From: Flavobacterium luminosum
GTDB taxonomy: Bacteria > Bacteroidota > Bacteroidia > Flavobacteriales > Flavobacteriaceae
Assembly (NCBI RefSeq): GCF_023635005.1
Contig: NZ_JAMLJM010000001.1
Coordinates: 620,001 to 684,000, forward strand
DNA: 64,000 nt
Direction: 5' to 3'
Position 1 is the stretch's first letter. Every line of letters begins with the position of its first letter. Below the pieces are notes generated by a model. The model searched no databases, was not told the origin of the DNA, and saw nothing but the letters and a program-made list of their open reading frames with translations. This document shows, one piece after another, positions 1 to 7,500 of the stretch. The translations under genes and the position numbers were made by a program.

Positions 1-182
1 TCTGATTTTATCATTACGTCTAAAACTTCTACATAAACCGCGTCATAATCACCCGGTGCATCCGTCATTCTTACATTAATGGTAGCTGTTTTTTCTGTAT
101 CATCATTATCATTACAACTTTGAAAAGATAATGTCGTGAATACCATTAAAAGTAGGCTTAATAATCTCACATTATTTTTCAT
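1..182 (-). CDS. DUF4382-type lipoprotein, cut by left window edge
   Basis: Only the first 60 codons are in the window, read on the minus strand from the ATG at 180-182. The start is a lipoprotein signal (MKNNVRLLSLLLMVF... then Ser-Cys) followed by a short Asn/Asp-rich linker and the sequence INVRMTDAPGDYDAVYVEV. The motif R-x-T-D-A-P-G-x-Y-D-A-V-Y-V is what I know from the start of DUF4382 domains, which are common in Bacteroidota lipoproteins of unknown function. The mature protein should be anchored to a membrane through the lipidated Cys. The C-terminus lies outside the window, so the family call rests on about 20 residues. Confidence 0.75.
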   Translation of the reverse strand, partial: MKNNVRLLSLLLMVFTTLSFQSCNDNDDTEKTATINVRMTDAPGDYDAVYVEVLDVMIKS

Positions 183-253
183 AAATTGGGTATTTGAATT
201 AATATTATTTTGTTAACGCAAAAAAATGTACTTTAGTATTTATTTTTTAAAAA

Positions 254-1396
254 ATGATTAATAAAAGGCTTTTGATTAAGAACTTATTGGGTCATAATGA
301 TGAGAATAGTTTTTATGATAAGAAGCGAAAACTTAATTTACACACCCGAGAAGGAAAAGCTAAATTCCTTAAACACATCTGCGCCTTATCTAATTCCAAT
401 CCGAACAACAATTCCTATATAGTAGTAGGTGTAGAAGATGAGAGCAATGAGATTGTGGGTGATGATTTCTTTGACGATAGCCGAATTCAAAATCTAGTTA
501 ATGCCTTTTTAGAGAACCCACCAAAAATTCAATATGAAAATGTGCCATTCCCGCATTTACCAAAAGATAAGGTAGTAGGATTGGTGACGATAAAGCCGAA
601 TCATAAAAATACTTTTTTTAAAAAAGGAATTCACACCATTGAAGCCAATACCGCCTTTGTTCGGGTAGGGAGTAACACGATTCCAACGTCTGAAAAAATA
701 CCTTTTTCCAAACAAAACATTGAAACGGTTATCAGTATCGAAAACAATTCGAGGAACAGTATTGCCCATACTTTGGAAGGAGTTATAGATTTTATTAATG
801 TCCGTCATAAAGACATGGACACCAAGTACAAAGTTTTTAAGGAATTATTTGTGGTTTGTTGGGCAGGTAACAAAAAAAAGGTTAGAGATACCACTTATTT
901 TTCGAGAGTAGACATTGAACTGATTAACGAGCAAATCAAATTATTTTATTCGGCACAAGACGAAGTAACTATAGAATATACCGACAACTCTTTTACCATA
1001 ATAGAATATATTCGGTTGGGATTGAATGATAAAACCAGTTATTATCCTCTGGAAAAAGTGATTATTATGTTTTTCGACAATGGCTATTACAAAATCGAAA
1101 CACAAATGTTATTTGAACCGCCGGAATACAACAAAAAAGTGTTGCATCATATTTATAATGCTCACAAGGCTTTACTGATAAAAATGGAGAAAGGTTTTGT
1201 TTTATCAGAAAATGAATTAAAAGATCTCGAAAATTTACCTTCTACTTTTATGTTGTGTTATCTGAATGGTTTTGAAAATGCAAAACAAAGACTGATTGAT
1301 GCTAAATTACTCTTAAAACCGTATCCCAGCGTATACACAAGTTTTAAAGAAGCCATGCGTGTTTTGAGAAAAATGAAATACGATTATAAAAAATAA
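254..1396 (+). CDS. AlbA_2 (Schlafen-type) DNA-binding domain protein
   Basis: A 380-residue cytoplasmic protein without signal peptide or membrane segment. Residues about 30-145 resemble the AlbA_2 domain: REGKAKFLKHICALSN, then the strand YIVVGVED (55-62), and AFVRVGSNT near 130-138. In this family the domain is linked to nucleic-acid binding and is often found in putative transcriptional regulators. The remaining 230 residues are not recognised and contain no clear catalytic motif. It is a single gene, running tail to tail into the small membrane protein at 1384-1695, with a 13-nt 3' overlap. Domain call is fairly sure, function is not. Confidence 0.7.
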   Translation: MINKRLLIKNLLGHNDENSFYDKKRKLNLHTREGKAKFLKHICALSNSNPNNNSYIVVGVEDESNEIVGDDFFDDSRIQNLVNAFLENPPKIQYENVPFPHLPKDKVVGLVTIKPNHKNTFFKKGIHTIEANTAFVRVGSNTIPTSEKIPFSKQNIETVISIENNSRNSIAHTLEGVIDFINVRHKDMDTKYKVFKELFVVCWAGNKKKVRDTTYFSRVDIELINEQIKLFYSAQDEVTIEYTDNSFTIIEYIRLGLNDKTSYYPLEKVIIMFFDNGYYKIETQMLFEPPEYNKKVLHHIYNAHKALLIKMEKGFVLSENELKDLENLPSTFMLCYLNGFENAKQRLIDAKLLLKPYPSVYTSFKEAMRVLRKMKYDYKK

Positions 1397-1695
1397 GTCA
1401 TCATTTTTTTATTAATTGCCCTAACCGTAGCAATAATTAGGAACAGCCAAACAAACATAAATATGTAACTGTTTTGGAGGATAGAAAAACCTACTTTTTC
1501 ATCATTAATTATGAGTCGGCCGTTTTTGAATGCCATGGTCAATCTATCAAAATCAGGCTGTTCGATATTTTGGATAATGTAAAACAAAATCATAATAATG
1601 TTCAGCGCAATAAGAATAAAAACGGCTAGAAAAAAAGTAGAAACAATTAATGAACACTTATTTCTTCTTTGCTGATATACTTTTTCTTCAATCAT
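1384..1695 (-). CDS. Small two-TM membrane protein, unknown
   Basis: A 103-residue protein with two hydrophobic segments, at about residues 15-40 (VSTFFLAVFILIALNIIMI) and 75-92 (YIFMFVWLFLIIATV), and a polar loop of about 35 residues between them. The ends are Lys/Arg-rich (KVYQQRRNK, INKKMM), suggesting both termini are cytoplasmic. I do not recognise the family. Its ATG lies 56 nt downstream (on the minus strand) of a 28-bp sequence that also sits upstream of the first peptide gene of the block at 4.8-5.0 kb, so it may be co-controlled with that two-component system. Confidence 0.6.
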   Translation of the reverse strand: MIEEKVYQQRRNKCSLIVSTFFLAVFILIALNIIMILFYIIQNIEQPDFDRLTMAFKNGRLIINDEKVGFSILQNSYIFMFVWLFLIIATVRAINKKMMTYFL

Positions 1696-1751
1696 AAATT
1701 AATACCTGAAAATTAGATATTTAAATTTCCGAATATTTACGATCAAAAAAG

Positions 1752-1779
1752 TACGGTTTTTCCTCATATTTTGTTAAAT
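1752..1779 (-). repeat. 28-bp direct repeat, copy A
   Basis: The stretch 1752-1779 is identical base for base to 5057-5084 and in the same orientation; the match ends sharply on both sides. It begins TACGGTTTTTCCTCATATTT on the plus strand. Copy A overlaps the last codons and stop of the response regulator gene and lies 56 nt upstream of the start of the small membrane protein. A shared operator or promoter element is my inference. Confidence 0.85.
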
Positions 1780-2436
1780 AAACCCAGCTTCTTTCGCTTT
1801 TCGAACAATTTCTTCGTCACCTCCTTTAAAAATACCGAAAAAATCTTTGATGTTTACTTTTCGTTTTTCCACCGCACTGATAGACAGATTAGTGTATTCA
1901 GGGATATTTTTTGTTTTTACTCCCTGCGCCAATAATGAAATGATTTGTCGATTGTAAGCATCTAAATACTTCTCTCTAGAGAGCAACCCGCTCACATTCT
2001 GGGTAACACTAGAACTATGGTAATTTCCTCCTTCTACAATTTGTTCAAAGGCTTTTAATAATTCGTCGGCAGTAAAATCGCTTTTAACCAAAATTCCTTC
2101 CGGAGCCGCACCTGTAATCAAATCGTATAAAAGTATTGCTTCGGAATGAGAAGTCAATACCATAATTTTTGTGGTGGGTTTTTGTTTACGGAGAAGTACC
2201 GCAAGATCATTTCCCGACTTCAAATCTTGTTCTTCATAAGGAGGTAAACTATAATCTAACAGCACCACATCAAAGTAGTCTTCGTGCGTGATTAATTCAT
2301 AAGCTGACTTACAATTCAAGGCTGACATCACTTCAAGTTCATAGCCTTTATTGTTATAGGATAAAATCATTTTGTACCCTTCAATCATTGCAGGGTGATC
2401 TTCAACAATCAGTATTTTCAGTTTCTTTTTTGTCAT
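1774..2436 (-). CDS. Response regulator, LuxR/NarL-type
   Basis: A 220-residue two-component response regulator. The receiver domain has the acidic pair E12-D13 in ILIVEDHP, the phospho-acceptor D61 in VVLLDYSLPP, T95 in MVLTSHSE and K118 in GILVKSD. The C-terminal 155-205 region is a helix-turn-helix resembling the LuxR/GerE type (SREKYLDAYNRQIISLLAQG, then SISAVEKRKVNIKDFF). It starts 5 nt after the stop of the kinase at 2442-4478 and is almost certainly co-transcribed with it, so this is a cognate pair. Targets are unknown; the duplicated 28-bp sequence at 1752 and 5057 is a candidate site. Confidence 0.9.
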   Translation of the reverse strand: MTKKKLKILIVEDHPAMIEGYKMILSYNNKGYELEVMSALNCKSAYELITHEDYFDVVLLDYSLPPYEEQDLKSGNDLAVLLRKQKPTTKIMVLTSHSEAILLYDLITGAAPEGILVKSDFTADELLKAFEQIVEGGNYHSSSVTQNVSGLLSREKYLDAYNRQIISLLAQGVKTKNIPEYTNLSISAVEKRKVNIKDFFGIFKGGDEEIVRKAKEAGFI

Positions 2437-2441
2437 CGGTT

Positions 2442-4478
2442 TTATACTGGAATTTGAATTTCAATAGTGGTTCCTCCACCTATTTCCGAGTTTATTTTCA
2501 GAGTTCCTTTAAACGTTTTAATTCTAGAATACATATTTCGTATTCCAATACCTTCTTTAATTTTCTTGTCGTTAAATCCACATCCATCATCTTTAATTTC
2601 CACCATAATCATGTTTTCGTTTTTGGTAATACTTATCGTAACATTTTGGGCTTTAGCATGTTTGTAAATATTTTGCAATGCTTCTTGTAGAATTCTGTAC
2701 AGATTTATTTTTAGGGTACTTTCCACGTTGTTCCACTCAATAGCACTGTCTATTTCTATAACATAATTTACTCCGGAAAATTGCCTTTGACTTTCTACCA
2801 AAGAATCGACAATAGACGTAAAACTATCCGCGCCTAACACATTCTCTTGTGCAAGGTCGTGGGATATACTTCTGATTTCTTTTTCAATATCTTGAATTTG
2901 GGAAATATAATTCAAACACTTTTTTATGGTTTCTTCATCGTTCCTTTTTCCTAATATGAACAAATTCAAACGAGTACTGGTTAGTTTACTCATAATCCCA
3001 TCATGGAGTTCTTGAGCAATTCTTCTCTTTTCGTTTTGACGTGCTTCGTCTATAACTTTCTGCTGATTAAGCATAAGTCTGTAAATCTCTTCATTGGCTT
3101 TTTGCTGTTCCCTCTCGAATTGTAATGCTTTATTTTTAGAATGTTGTGCTTTTGTAATGTAGACGAGTATAATTAATAGCAAAATCACGACGCTTAATAC
3201 GACGACGACCCAAAGCTGTATGGAGATCTTCTTTTTCTCCGCTTCGATATAGTTTTTTTGTGTTAAGATTTCATTGGTTTCAAACTCGATTCGAGCCAGT
3301 TTGTTACGAGTCGCTCTTTCGACATCCTGAAGACTGTCTGATAAACTGATGTATCTCGATGTATATTGCGAACTCTTGACTGGATCAATTTTGGCCAAAA
3401 GTTTTAAAGCCACCAATTCGTCTTCGAATATTTTACTTCTGTTTGCCATTTTTTTTGCAGACAAACCATAAGACAACGCTCTGATGGTATCTTTTTTAAA
3501 AAGATAATACTTAGACAAATTGATCTTACTAGAAACGATACCCGGAATATTATTTAATTTCTCTCTTATTTGAAGAGATTCGTGAAACATTCCTTCGGAG
3601 GAATCGTCGTGCAGTTCTAACTTTGCCTGACCCCAATTGTTCAACAAATTGGCATACATGACAGGCTCTGAAACTTTGAAATTATCAAAATTCAATGCAC
3701 TTTGAAAATAGAAAAAAGCATTGTTATAATCTGCTTTCTTAAGGTAAACTCTCCCGGTATAATTATAAGCCTGAGCCTTCAACAAAAGGTACTGAGGATC
3801 TTGCGTAAGTTCTAAAGATGTTTCATAAGCTTTTTGGTAATATTGCAAAGCTTCATCTAAGTTATTCAGCCCTTCCAATGCATTTCCTAAAGCCGAATAA
3901 CAATCGTAAACTAGCCGAAGATCGTCTCCACTCTTGGCTTCTTTCAAAATATTAACTATAGCCGTTTCTGCCCCTGTAAAATCTTTTTCATGCAACAATA
4001 TATTGGCCTTCCAGAACCGAACTCTTAATACTTCTGTGTTGTTTTTTACAAAGTTGTATGCCTTTTCAGATTTGGTGTAATAGAAATAAGTACTATCATT
4101 ATTGAATCTATTGTAATGATAATCCCCTATGTAATACAAACTCCTTGCGATTCCCAACGTATCATTCGCTTCAGAAGTCATTTTATATAACTTTCTGGAG
4201 ATTGTAAGATACATCGGATAATCCTCTGCATTGAAATACCTGCCCGCCAATTTAAAATAATTAGCTCTACTTAAAGAATCGTTGGGCGCAGCATCCATTA
4301 AAGAGAGAACCTGATTGGCATATCCAATTCTCTCTTTATTACTAAGATTAAAATCATTGGCCTTTTCTAGCAACACATCGATCTGTTTTTTAGAATCCGA
4401 TATGGCTTTTTTGTCTTTCCATTCACAGGAGAAAAGACTTATTAATACACAGATGCAAATTATTTTTTTCAAATTCAA
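2442..4478 (-). CDS. TPR sensor histidine kinase (lipoprotein-type signal)
   Basis: A 678-residue sensor kinase. It opens with a lipoprotein-like signal ending LFSC (Cys18). Residues about 30-400 form tetratricopeptide repeats (for example YSALGNALEGLNNLDEALQY and YNYTGRVYLKKADYNNAFFY), placed outside the cytoplasm. A membrane segment spans about 421-442. The cytoplasmic part has a HisKA_3 dimerisation helix with H492 in RRIAQELHDG, and a HATPase domain with LQEALQNIYKHA, DDGCGF and GIGIRNM. This is the NarX/DesK-type class that pairs with LuxR-type regulators. The periplasmic TPRs suggest it binds a peptide or protein; two small exported peptides are encoded just upstream. Confidence 0.9.
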   Translation of the reverse strand: MNLKKIICICVLISLFSCEWKDKKAISDSKKQIDVLLEKANDFNLSNKERIGYANQVLSLMDAAPNDSLSRANYFKLAGRYFNAEDYPMYLTISRKLYKMTSEANDTLGIARSLYYIGDYHYNRFNNDSTYFYYTKSEKAYNFVKNNTEVLRVRFWKANILLHEKDFTGAETAIVNILKEAKSGDDLRLVYDCYSALGNALEGLNNLDEALQYYQKAYETSLELTQDPQYLLLKAQAYNYTGRVYLKKADYNNAFFYFQSALNFDNFKVSEPVMYANLLNNWGQAKLELHDDSSEGMFHESLQIREKLNNIPGIVSSKINLSKYYLFKKDTIRALSYGLSAKKMANRSKIFEDELVALKLLAKIDPVKSSQYTSRYISLSDSLQDVERATRNKLARIEFETNEILTQKNYIEAEKKKISIQLWVVVVLSVVILLLIILVYITKAQHSKNKALQFEREQQKANEEIYRLMLNQQKVIDEARQNEKRRIAQELHDGIMSKLTSTRLNLFILGKRNDEETIKKCLNYISQIQDIEKEIRSISHDLAQENVLGADSFTSIVDSLVESQRQFSGVNYVIEIDSAIEWNNVESTLKINLYRILQEALQNIYKHAKAQNVTISITKNENMIMVEIKDDGCGFNDKKIKEGIGIRNMYSRIKTFKGTLKINSEIGGGTTIEIQIPV

Positions 4479-4497
4479 AAAGGAGCTTTAGTAATAT

Positions 4498-4505
4498 CAA
4501 AACTA
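4498..4505 (-). promoter_or_regulatory. Possible -7 element for the sensor kinase
   Basis: Reads TAGTTTTG on the minus strand, matching the Bacteroidota TAnnTTTG consensus, about 20 nt before the kinase start codon. No clear TTG -33 element was seen, so it is tentative. It would give the kinase its own transcript besides read-through from the peptide genes. Confidence 0.3.
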
Positions 4506-4580
4506 CTACATTTAAAAAAATATTGCATGCGATTTGTAAGAAACTATTTTTTTTAGGCTTTTACATTAAAAACGCTTCCC

Positions 4581-4760
4581 TTAGGGCTTTCTTAGAACAA
4601 TCAAAGGCTCTATTTCGACATTTTCTGGATTGGGTGTGTTCTCTATGAGCATAAGGCTTTGATTTCCTGAATCGATAAAAATTTCTACTTTATCAAGAGA
4701 GAGCCAAAACGCGGAAATAACAAGAACAAAAAAACTAAGGCTCAATAATACTATTTTCAT
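4581..4760 (-). CDS. Small secreted peptide 2 (paralogue of 4811-4984)
   Basis: A 59-residue reading frame: MKIVLLSLSFFVLVIS opens it as a hydrophobic export signal and it ends IEPLIVLRKP followed directly by the stop. The neighbour at 4811-4984 has the same layout and the same kind of ending, giving a shared C-terminus [DE]I[DE]PL[VI]V[PL][KR]KP, while the middles differ. Conservation limited to signal and extreme C-terminus argues that both are translated and that the tail is the functional part. It lies 102 nt upstream of the TPR kinase on the same strand. No known family is recognised; a signalling peptide is inference. Confidence 0.65.
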   Translation of the reverse strand: MKIVLLSLSFFVLVISAFWLSLDKVEIFIDSGNQSLMLIENTPNPENVEIEPLIVLRKP

Positions 4761-4810
4761 TTGATTAAATATTTTAAAAGTTATTGCGGTGATACACTAA
4801 AATTTATTTA

Positions 4811-4984
4811 TTAAGGCTTTTTTGGAACTACAAGCGGATCTATATCTTTTTCATTCTGAGATTCATCTTCTTCTCCTGAAGTTTTATAATACGACGAACC
4901 CACCATTTCATTTTCTTCGTAAGAACAAGTAGAAGGAGAAACAACCAACAAGAAAAATCCGAAACTTAAAACTATTGCTTTCAT
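4811..4984 (-). CDS. Small secreted peptide 1
   Basis: A 57-residue reading frame starting MKAIVLSFGFFLLVVS (export signal, possibly a lipobox-like Cys20) with a Glu/Asp/Ser-rich middle and ending IDPLVVPKKP before the stop. Paralogous to the next gene 50 nt downstream (4581-4760): similar signal and nearly the same last eleven residues. It is the first gene of the minus-strand block peptide 1 - peptide 2 - kinase - regulator, and its start lies 72 nt downstream of the 28-bp repeat copy B. Too short for many gene finders. The family is unknown to me; role as a ligand for the TPR kinase is inference. Confidence 0.65.
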   Translation of the reverse strand: MKAIVLSFGFFLLVVSPSTCSYEENEMVGSSYYKTSGEEDESQNEKDIDPLVVPKKP

Positions 4985-5027
4985 AATTTAAAAATTAAAA
5001 GGTTACTATTTGTATTTTAGATGCTCT

Positions 5028-5077
5028 AAAATATGAGGTTTTAAAGCACTCTCGATTACGGTTTTTCCTCATATTTT
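5028..5077. promoter_or_regulatory. 11-bp inverted repeat upstream of peptide block
   Basis: Perfect arms AAAATATGAGG (5028-5038) and CCTCATATTTT (5067-5077) are separated by 28 nt. The right arm lies inside the 28-bp repeat. The arms sit 44-93 nt before the start of peptide 1 on the minus strand, a reasonable place for binding by a dimeric regulator; the copy at 1752 lacks the left arm. Confidence 0.4.
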
Positions 5078-5084
5078 GTTAAAT
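5057..5084 (-). repeat. 28-bp direct repeat, copy B
   Basis: Identical to 1752-1779. It lies in the divergent gap between peptide 1 (minus) and the metallophosphoesterase (plus), 72 nt from the former and 7 nt from the ATG of the latter. Its CATATTTTG part is close to a plus-strand TAnnTTTG promoter core, so it might alternatively serve the phosphoesterase gene. Confidence 0.8.
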
Positions 5085-5091
5085 TAATTAT

Positions 5092-5823
5092 ATGAAAGAC
5101 AGGACATTAATAATTGGAGACATCCATGGTGGACTTAGGGCCATTTCACAAATTTTTGAACGTGCGGCGGTGACTCAAAACGATACTTTGATCTTTTTAG
5201 GAGATTATATGGATGGGTGGAGTGAATCGCCTCAAGTGTTGGATTTTCTAATTGAATTAGAAAAGTCTTACAATTGTATTTTTTTAAGAGGAAACCACGA
5301 CGAACTTGCTTTACATTGGTTACAAAATAATACTGATAATCCGATGTGGCTCAAGAATGGAGGTATCTCTACCGTGCTAGCTTACCAAAGCATCAGCGAA
5401 GAAACAAAACAAAAACACATCGATTTTTTGTCAAAACTGAACAATTACCATCTCGATAACTACAATCGTCTTTTCCTTCATGCTGGTTTTACCAATCTAA
5501 AAGGCGTTACCATGGAGCATTTCGTTAAGTTATTGTATTGGGATAGGACGCTTTGGGAAACGGCCTTAAGTCTTGATCCCAATTTACCCACAACTTCTAT
5601 TTTCTACCCCAAACGATTAAATCTTTACAAGGAAATATACATCGGTCATACTCCGGTAACCCAAATTAACGAAACTGTGCCAGTGAACAAAGCCAATATC
5701 TGGAACATGGACACGGGTGCCGCCTATAAAGGTTCGTTAAGTATATTGGATATAGAAAGCAAAGAATTCTGGCAAAGTGATCCGGTTTACACACTCTATC
5801 CGGAGGAAAAAGGCCGAAATTAA
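5092..5823 (+). CDS. Calcineurin-like metallophosphoesterase
   Basis: A 243-residue cytoplasmic protein of the PP1/ApaH-like metallophosphatase fold. The metal-binding blocks are all present: GDIHG (9-13), GDYMD (37-41), GNHD (67-70), LHAG with H130, and IGHTP with H186. Proteins of this group are annotated as serine/threonine protein phosphatases or diadenosine tetraphosphatases; the sequence alone does not separate these. Divergent from the two-peptide block and followed by the OMP/PhnA pair. Substrate unknown. Confidence 0.88.
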   Translation: MKDRTLIIGDIHGGLRAISQIFERAAVTQNDTLIFLGDYMDGWSESPQVLDFLIELEKSYNCIFLRGNHDELALHWLQNNTDNPMWLKNGGISTVLAYQSISEETKQKHIDFLSKLNNYHLDNYNRLFLHAGFTNLKGVTMEHFVKLLYWDRTLWETALSLDPNLPTTSIFYPKRLNLYKEIYIGHTPVTQINETVPVNKANIWNMDTGAAYKGSLSILDIESKEFWQSDPVYTLYPEEKGRN

Positions 5824-5834
5824 TTGGAACTCAC

Positions 5835-5842
5835 TATATTTG
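5835..5842 (+). promoter_or_regulatory. Putative -7 promoter element (TATATTTG)
   Basis: TATATTTG matches the Bacteroidota TAnnTTTG consensus and lies 24 nt before the ATG at 5867, after the end of the phosphoesterase gene. It probably starts the OMP-phnA transcript. Confidence 0.45.
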
Positions 5843-5866
5843 TCATGATTTTTAATTTATACTAAA

Positions 5867-6379
5867 ATGAACAAAAGAATTTTTACGTTTTTATTAGTGT
5901 TATGTCCTTTTTTAATGAATGCTCAGGAAGCTTACAGCGGAAAAGGAGATACCAAAATGCACATTGGCGCTAATATTCAAGATGGAGGAACAGGACTAAA
6001 TGTTGGAACTGATTTTGGATTAGGAGATAATATTTCTATAGGATTTTCGGCCTCTTATTTATTGGATGTTAAAGAAGTTACTATAGGAACTGAAACTTTC
6101 AAACCGGAATTCAAAGACCGTATCGATGCTAAGTTCAGATTTAATGCCAACATTGGTCAAGTCTTAACGTTACCAGAACAAATGGATATTTACCCTGGAT
6201 TAGATTTAGGGGTTAAAAATTTTGGAGGACACTTAGGCGTTCGCTACTTCTTCTCTGAAGGTTTTGGATTACAATCAGAATTCGGAGTGCCTTTTGCAAA
6301 ATATGACACTAATGTAAAAGGGTTTGAAAAACTAAATAATCAATTTTATGCTAATCTTAGCATGGTATTCAATTTATAA
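5867..6379 (+). CDS. DUF6646-type outer-membrane beta-barrel protein
   Basis: A 170-residue exported protein with a signal peptide ending about residue 19 (LLVLCPFLMNAQ). The mature part is a series of alternating amphipathic strands with Gly/aromatic turns (IGANIQDGGTGLNVGTDFGLG, GVRYFFSEGFGLQSEFGVPF) ending in the terminal strand FYANLSMVFNL with a C-terminal hydrophobic residue, as expected of a small outer-membrane barrel. It resembles the DUF6646 proteins of flavobacteria as I remember them. Its stop codon TAA shares one base with the ATG of the PhnA-domain gene, indicating translational coupling. Confidence 0.7.
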   Translation: MNKRIFTFLLVLCPFLMNAQEAYSGKGDTKMHIGANIQDGGTGLNVGTDFGLGDNISIGFSASYLLDVKEVTIGTETFKPEFKDRIDAKFRFNANIGQVLTLPEQMDIYPGLDLGVKNFGGHLGVRYFFSEGFGLQSEFGVPFAKYDTNVKGFEKLNNQFYANLSMVFNL

Positions 6380-6951
6380 TGAGCATAATAGAAAAAAAAC
6401 TTAAGGATCGTAGTGACTCTAAATGTGAAATCAGTGGTGCTGAACACGATTTAGTAGTCTACACTTTACCTCCTTACACGGCTGAAAGTTTAGAACATTC
6501 CGTTTTAATTGCCAAACATTTAAAAGACCAAATTGAAAACCCAGATACTACCAATGAGAACGATTGGAGAGGTTTATCGGAAAGTATGTGGAGTGAGTTT
6601 TTACCTGTTCAAGTATTATCATGGCGCATGTTAGCCCGTTTGAAAAACAACGATTTGCTCGACATGATGTACCTAGACGAAGAAGCCTTAGAATGGGCTA
6701 AAGCTACTGGTGAAGGCGAAGACGAAGAAGGAAAAATCATTCACAAAGACTCTAATGGGAATATTCTTCAAGATGGTGATTCTGTCGTTTTAATCAAAGA
6801 TTTAGATGTAAAAGGCGCAAACTTTATCGCAAAACGAGGAGCTGCCGTTCATAATATCAAATTGGTTTGGGACAATCCAGAACAAATTGAAGGAAGAGTA
6901 GAAGGACAATATATTGTTATTTTGACGCAATACGTGAAGAAAACGAAGTAA
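6379..6951 (+). CDS. PhnA-domain protein
   Basis: A 190-residue cytoplasmic protein. The C-terminal 65 residues are the PhnA-type SH3-like domain: DSNGNILQDGDSVVLIKDLDVKG, then AKRGAAVHNIKL and a terminal YIVILTQYVKK. The N-terminus carries a small Cys-containing part (SDSKCEISG) that in longer relatives forms a zinc-ribbon, here with only one Cys. Despite the name, the family is not shown to act in phosphonate use in general. Overlaps the preceding OMP gene by 1 nt. Confidence 0.85.
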   Translation: MSIIEKKLKDRSDSKCEISGAEHDLVVYTLPPYTAESLEHSVLIAKHLKDQIENPDTTNENDWRGLSESMWSEFLPVQVLSWRMLARLKNNDLLDMMYLDEEALEWAKATGEGEDEEGKIIHKDSNGNILQDGDSVVLIKDLDVKGANFIAKRGAAVHNIKLVWDNPEQIEGRVEGQYIVILTQYVKKTK

Positions 6952-6959
6952 TCTTTTTT

Positions 6960-7049
6960 GTCATTCTGAACTTGTTTCTTAGTCAATTCGGAAACTCGAG
7001 TCAGAAGTTAAAAATGAGATGCTGAAACAAGTTCAGCTTGACAGAATGA
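6960..7049. repeat. Dispersed inverted repeat element (TCTGAACTTGTTTC type)
   Basis: Left arm GTCATTCTGAACTTGTTTC (6960-6978) pairs with GAAACAAGTTCAG (7024-7036), followed after a short insertion by CAGAATGA (7042-7049). The left arm is identical in reverse complement to 38902-38920, 32 kb away, which also lies beside a terminator. It looks like a small non-coding dispersed palindromic element. Confidence 0.7.
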
Positions 7050-7054
7050 TATAT

Positions 7055-7090
7055 AAAACCCTGCAAAACAAATCTTGCAGGGTTTTATTT
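7055..7090 (+). terminator. Rho-independent terminator after phnA-domain gene
   Basis: AAAACCCTGCAA and TTGCAGGGTTTT form a perfect 12-bp stem with a loop of 8 nt, followed by ATTTTTATT. It closes the OMP-phnA unit. The same stem sequence is used again at 7472-7500. Confidence 0.75.
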
Positions 7091-7471
7091 TTATTAGTAG
7101 TTCTATTCTTTAAAGCCGCTAAAAAGTATTGACTTCTTCCTTTTTCTTGAAAGAGTGAAGATTTCGGGGTACCACAACCTTACCGTTAGTATACCGTTAC
7201 TATGGAGTATCTATACTGAAGCTATTCAGTTGAGTCTTATTTTTTAGATGATTTTGATAGCTTTTGACAGGTTTTGATAGCTATTGCTCGTAAATGACTG
7301 GTTGAAGGTTAAAATATAGGAGTTTTGTTCGTATGCGCTTCGTAAAAAGGGGTAATTCTACGAACAACGTACGAAGAAAGGTAGAAGAAAATAGGACTTT
7401 ACAACTTTTGAAATCTTTGAATAACGTTTAAATTCCTAATCATACGCAAACTACATGAATAATTAAAAACT
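7091..7471. other. Non-coding stretch with possible structured segment
   Basis: No reading frame of useful length on either strand. It lies between two terminators with the same stem. Visible structure: TTTTGATAG/TTTTGACAG tandem words at 7250-7285, and at 7326-7376 two interleaved complementary pairs: TGTTCGTA (7326-7333) with TACGAACA (7359-7366), and CTTCGTA (7338-7344) with TACGAAG (7370-7376), an order that would make a pseudoknot. It could be an RNA gene, a decayed gene or a remnant of a mobile element. Confidence 0.35.
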
Positions 7472-7500
7472 AAAAACCCTGCAATCTTGCAGGGTTTTTC
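7472..7500 (-). terminator. Bidirectional terminator after ALDH gene
   Basis: AAAAACCCTGCA and TGCAGGGTTTTT form a compact hairpin with A and T tracts on both sides. It lies just beyond the stop of the minus-strand dehydrogenase gene. Stem matches the one at 7055-7090. Confidence 0.7.

Noticed and set aside
1752..5084. Integrated mobile element bounded by att-like 28-bp direct repeats
   Set aside because: There is no integrase or transposase between the repeats, no tRNA end, and one copy overlaps the stop of a gene in the block; a regulatory repeat fits better.
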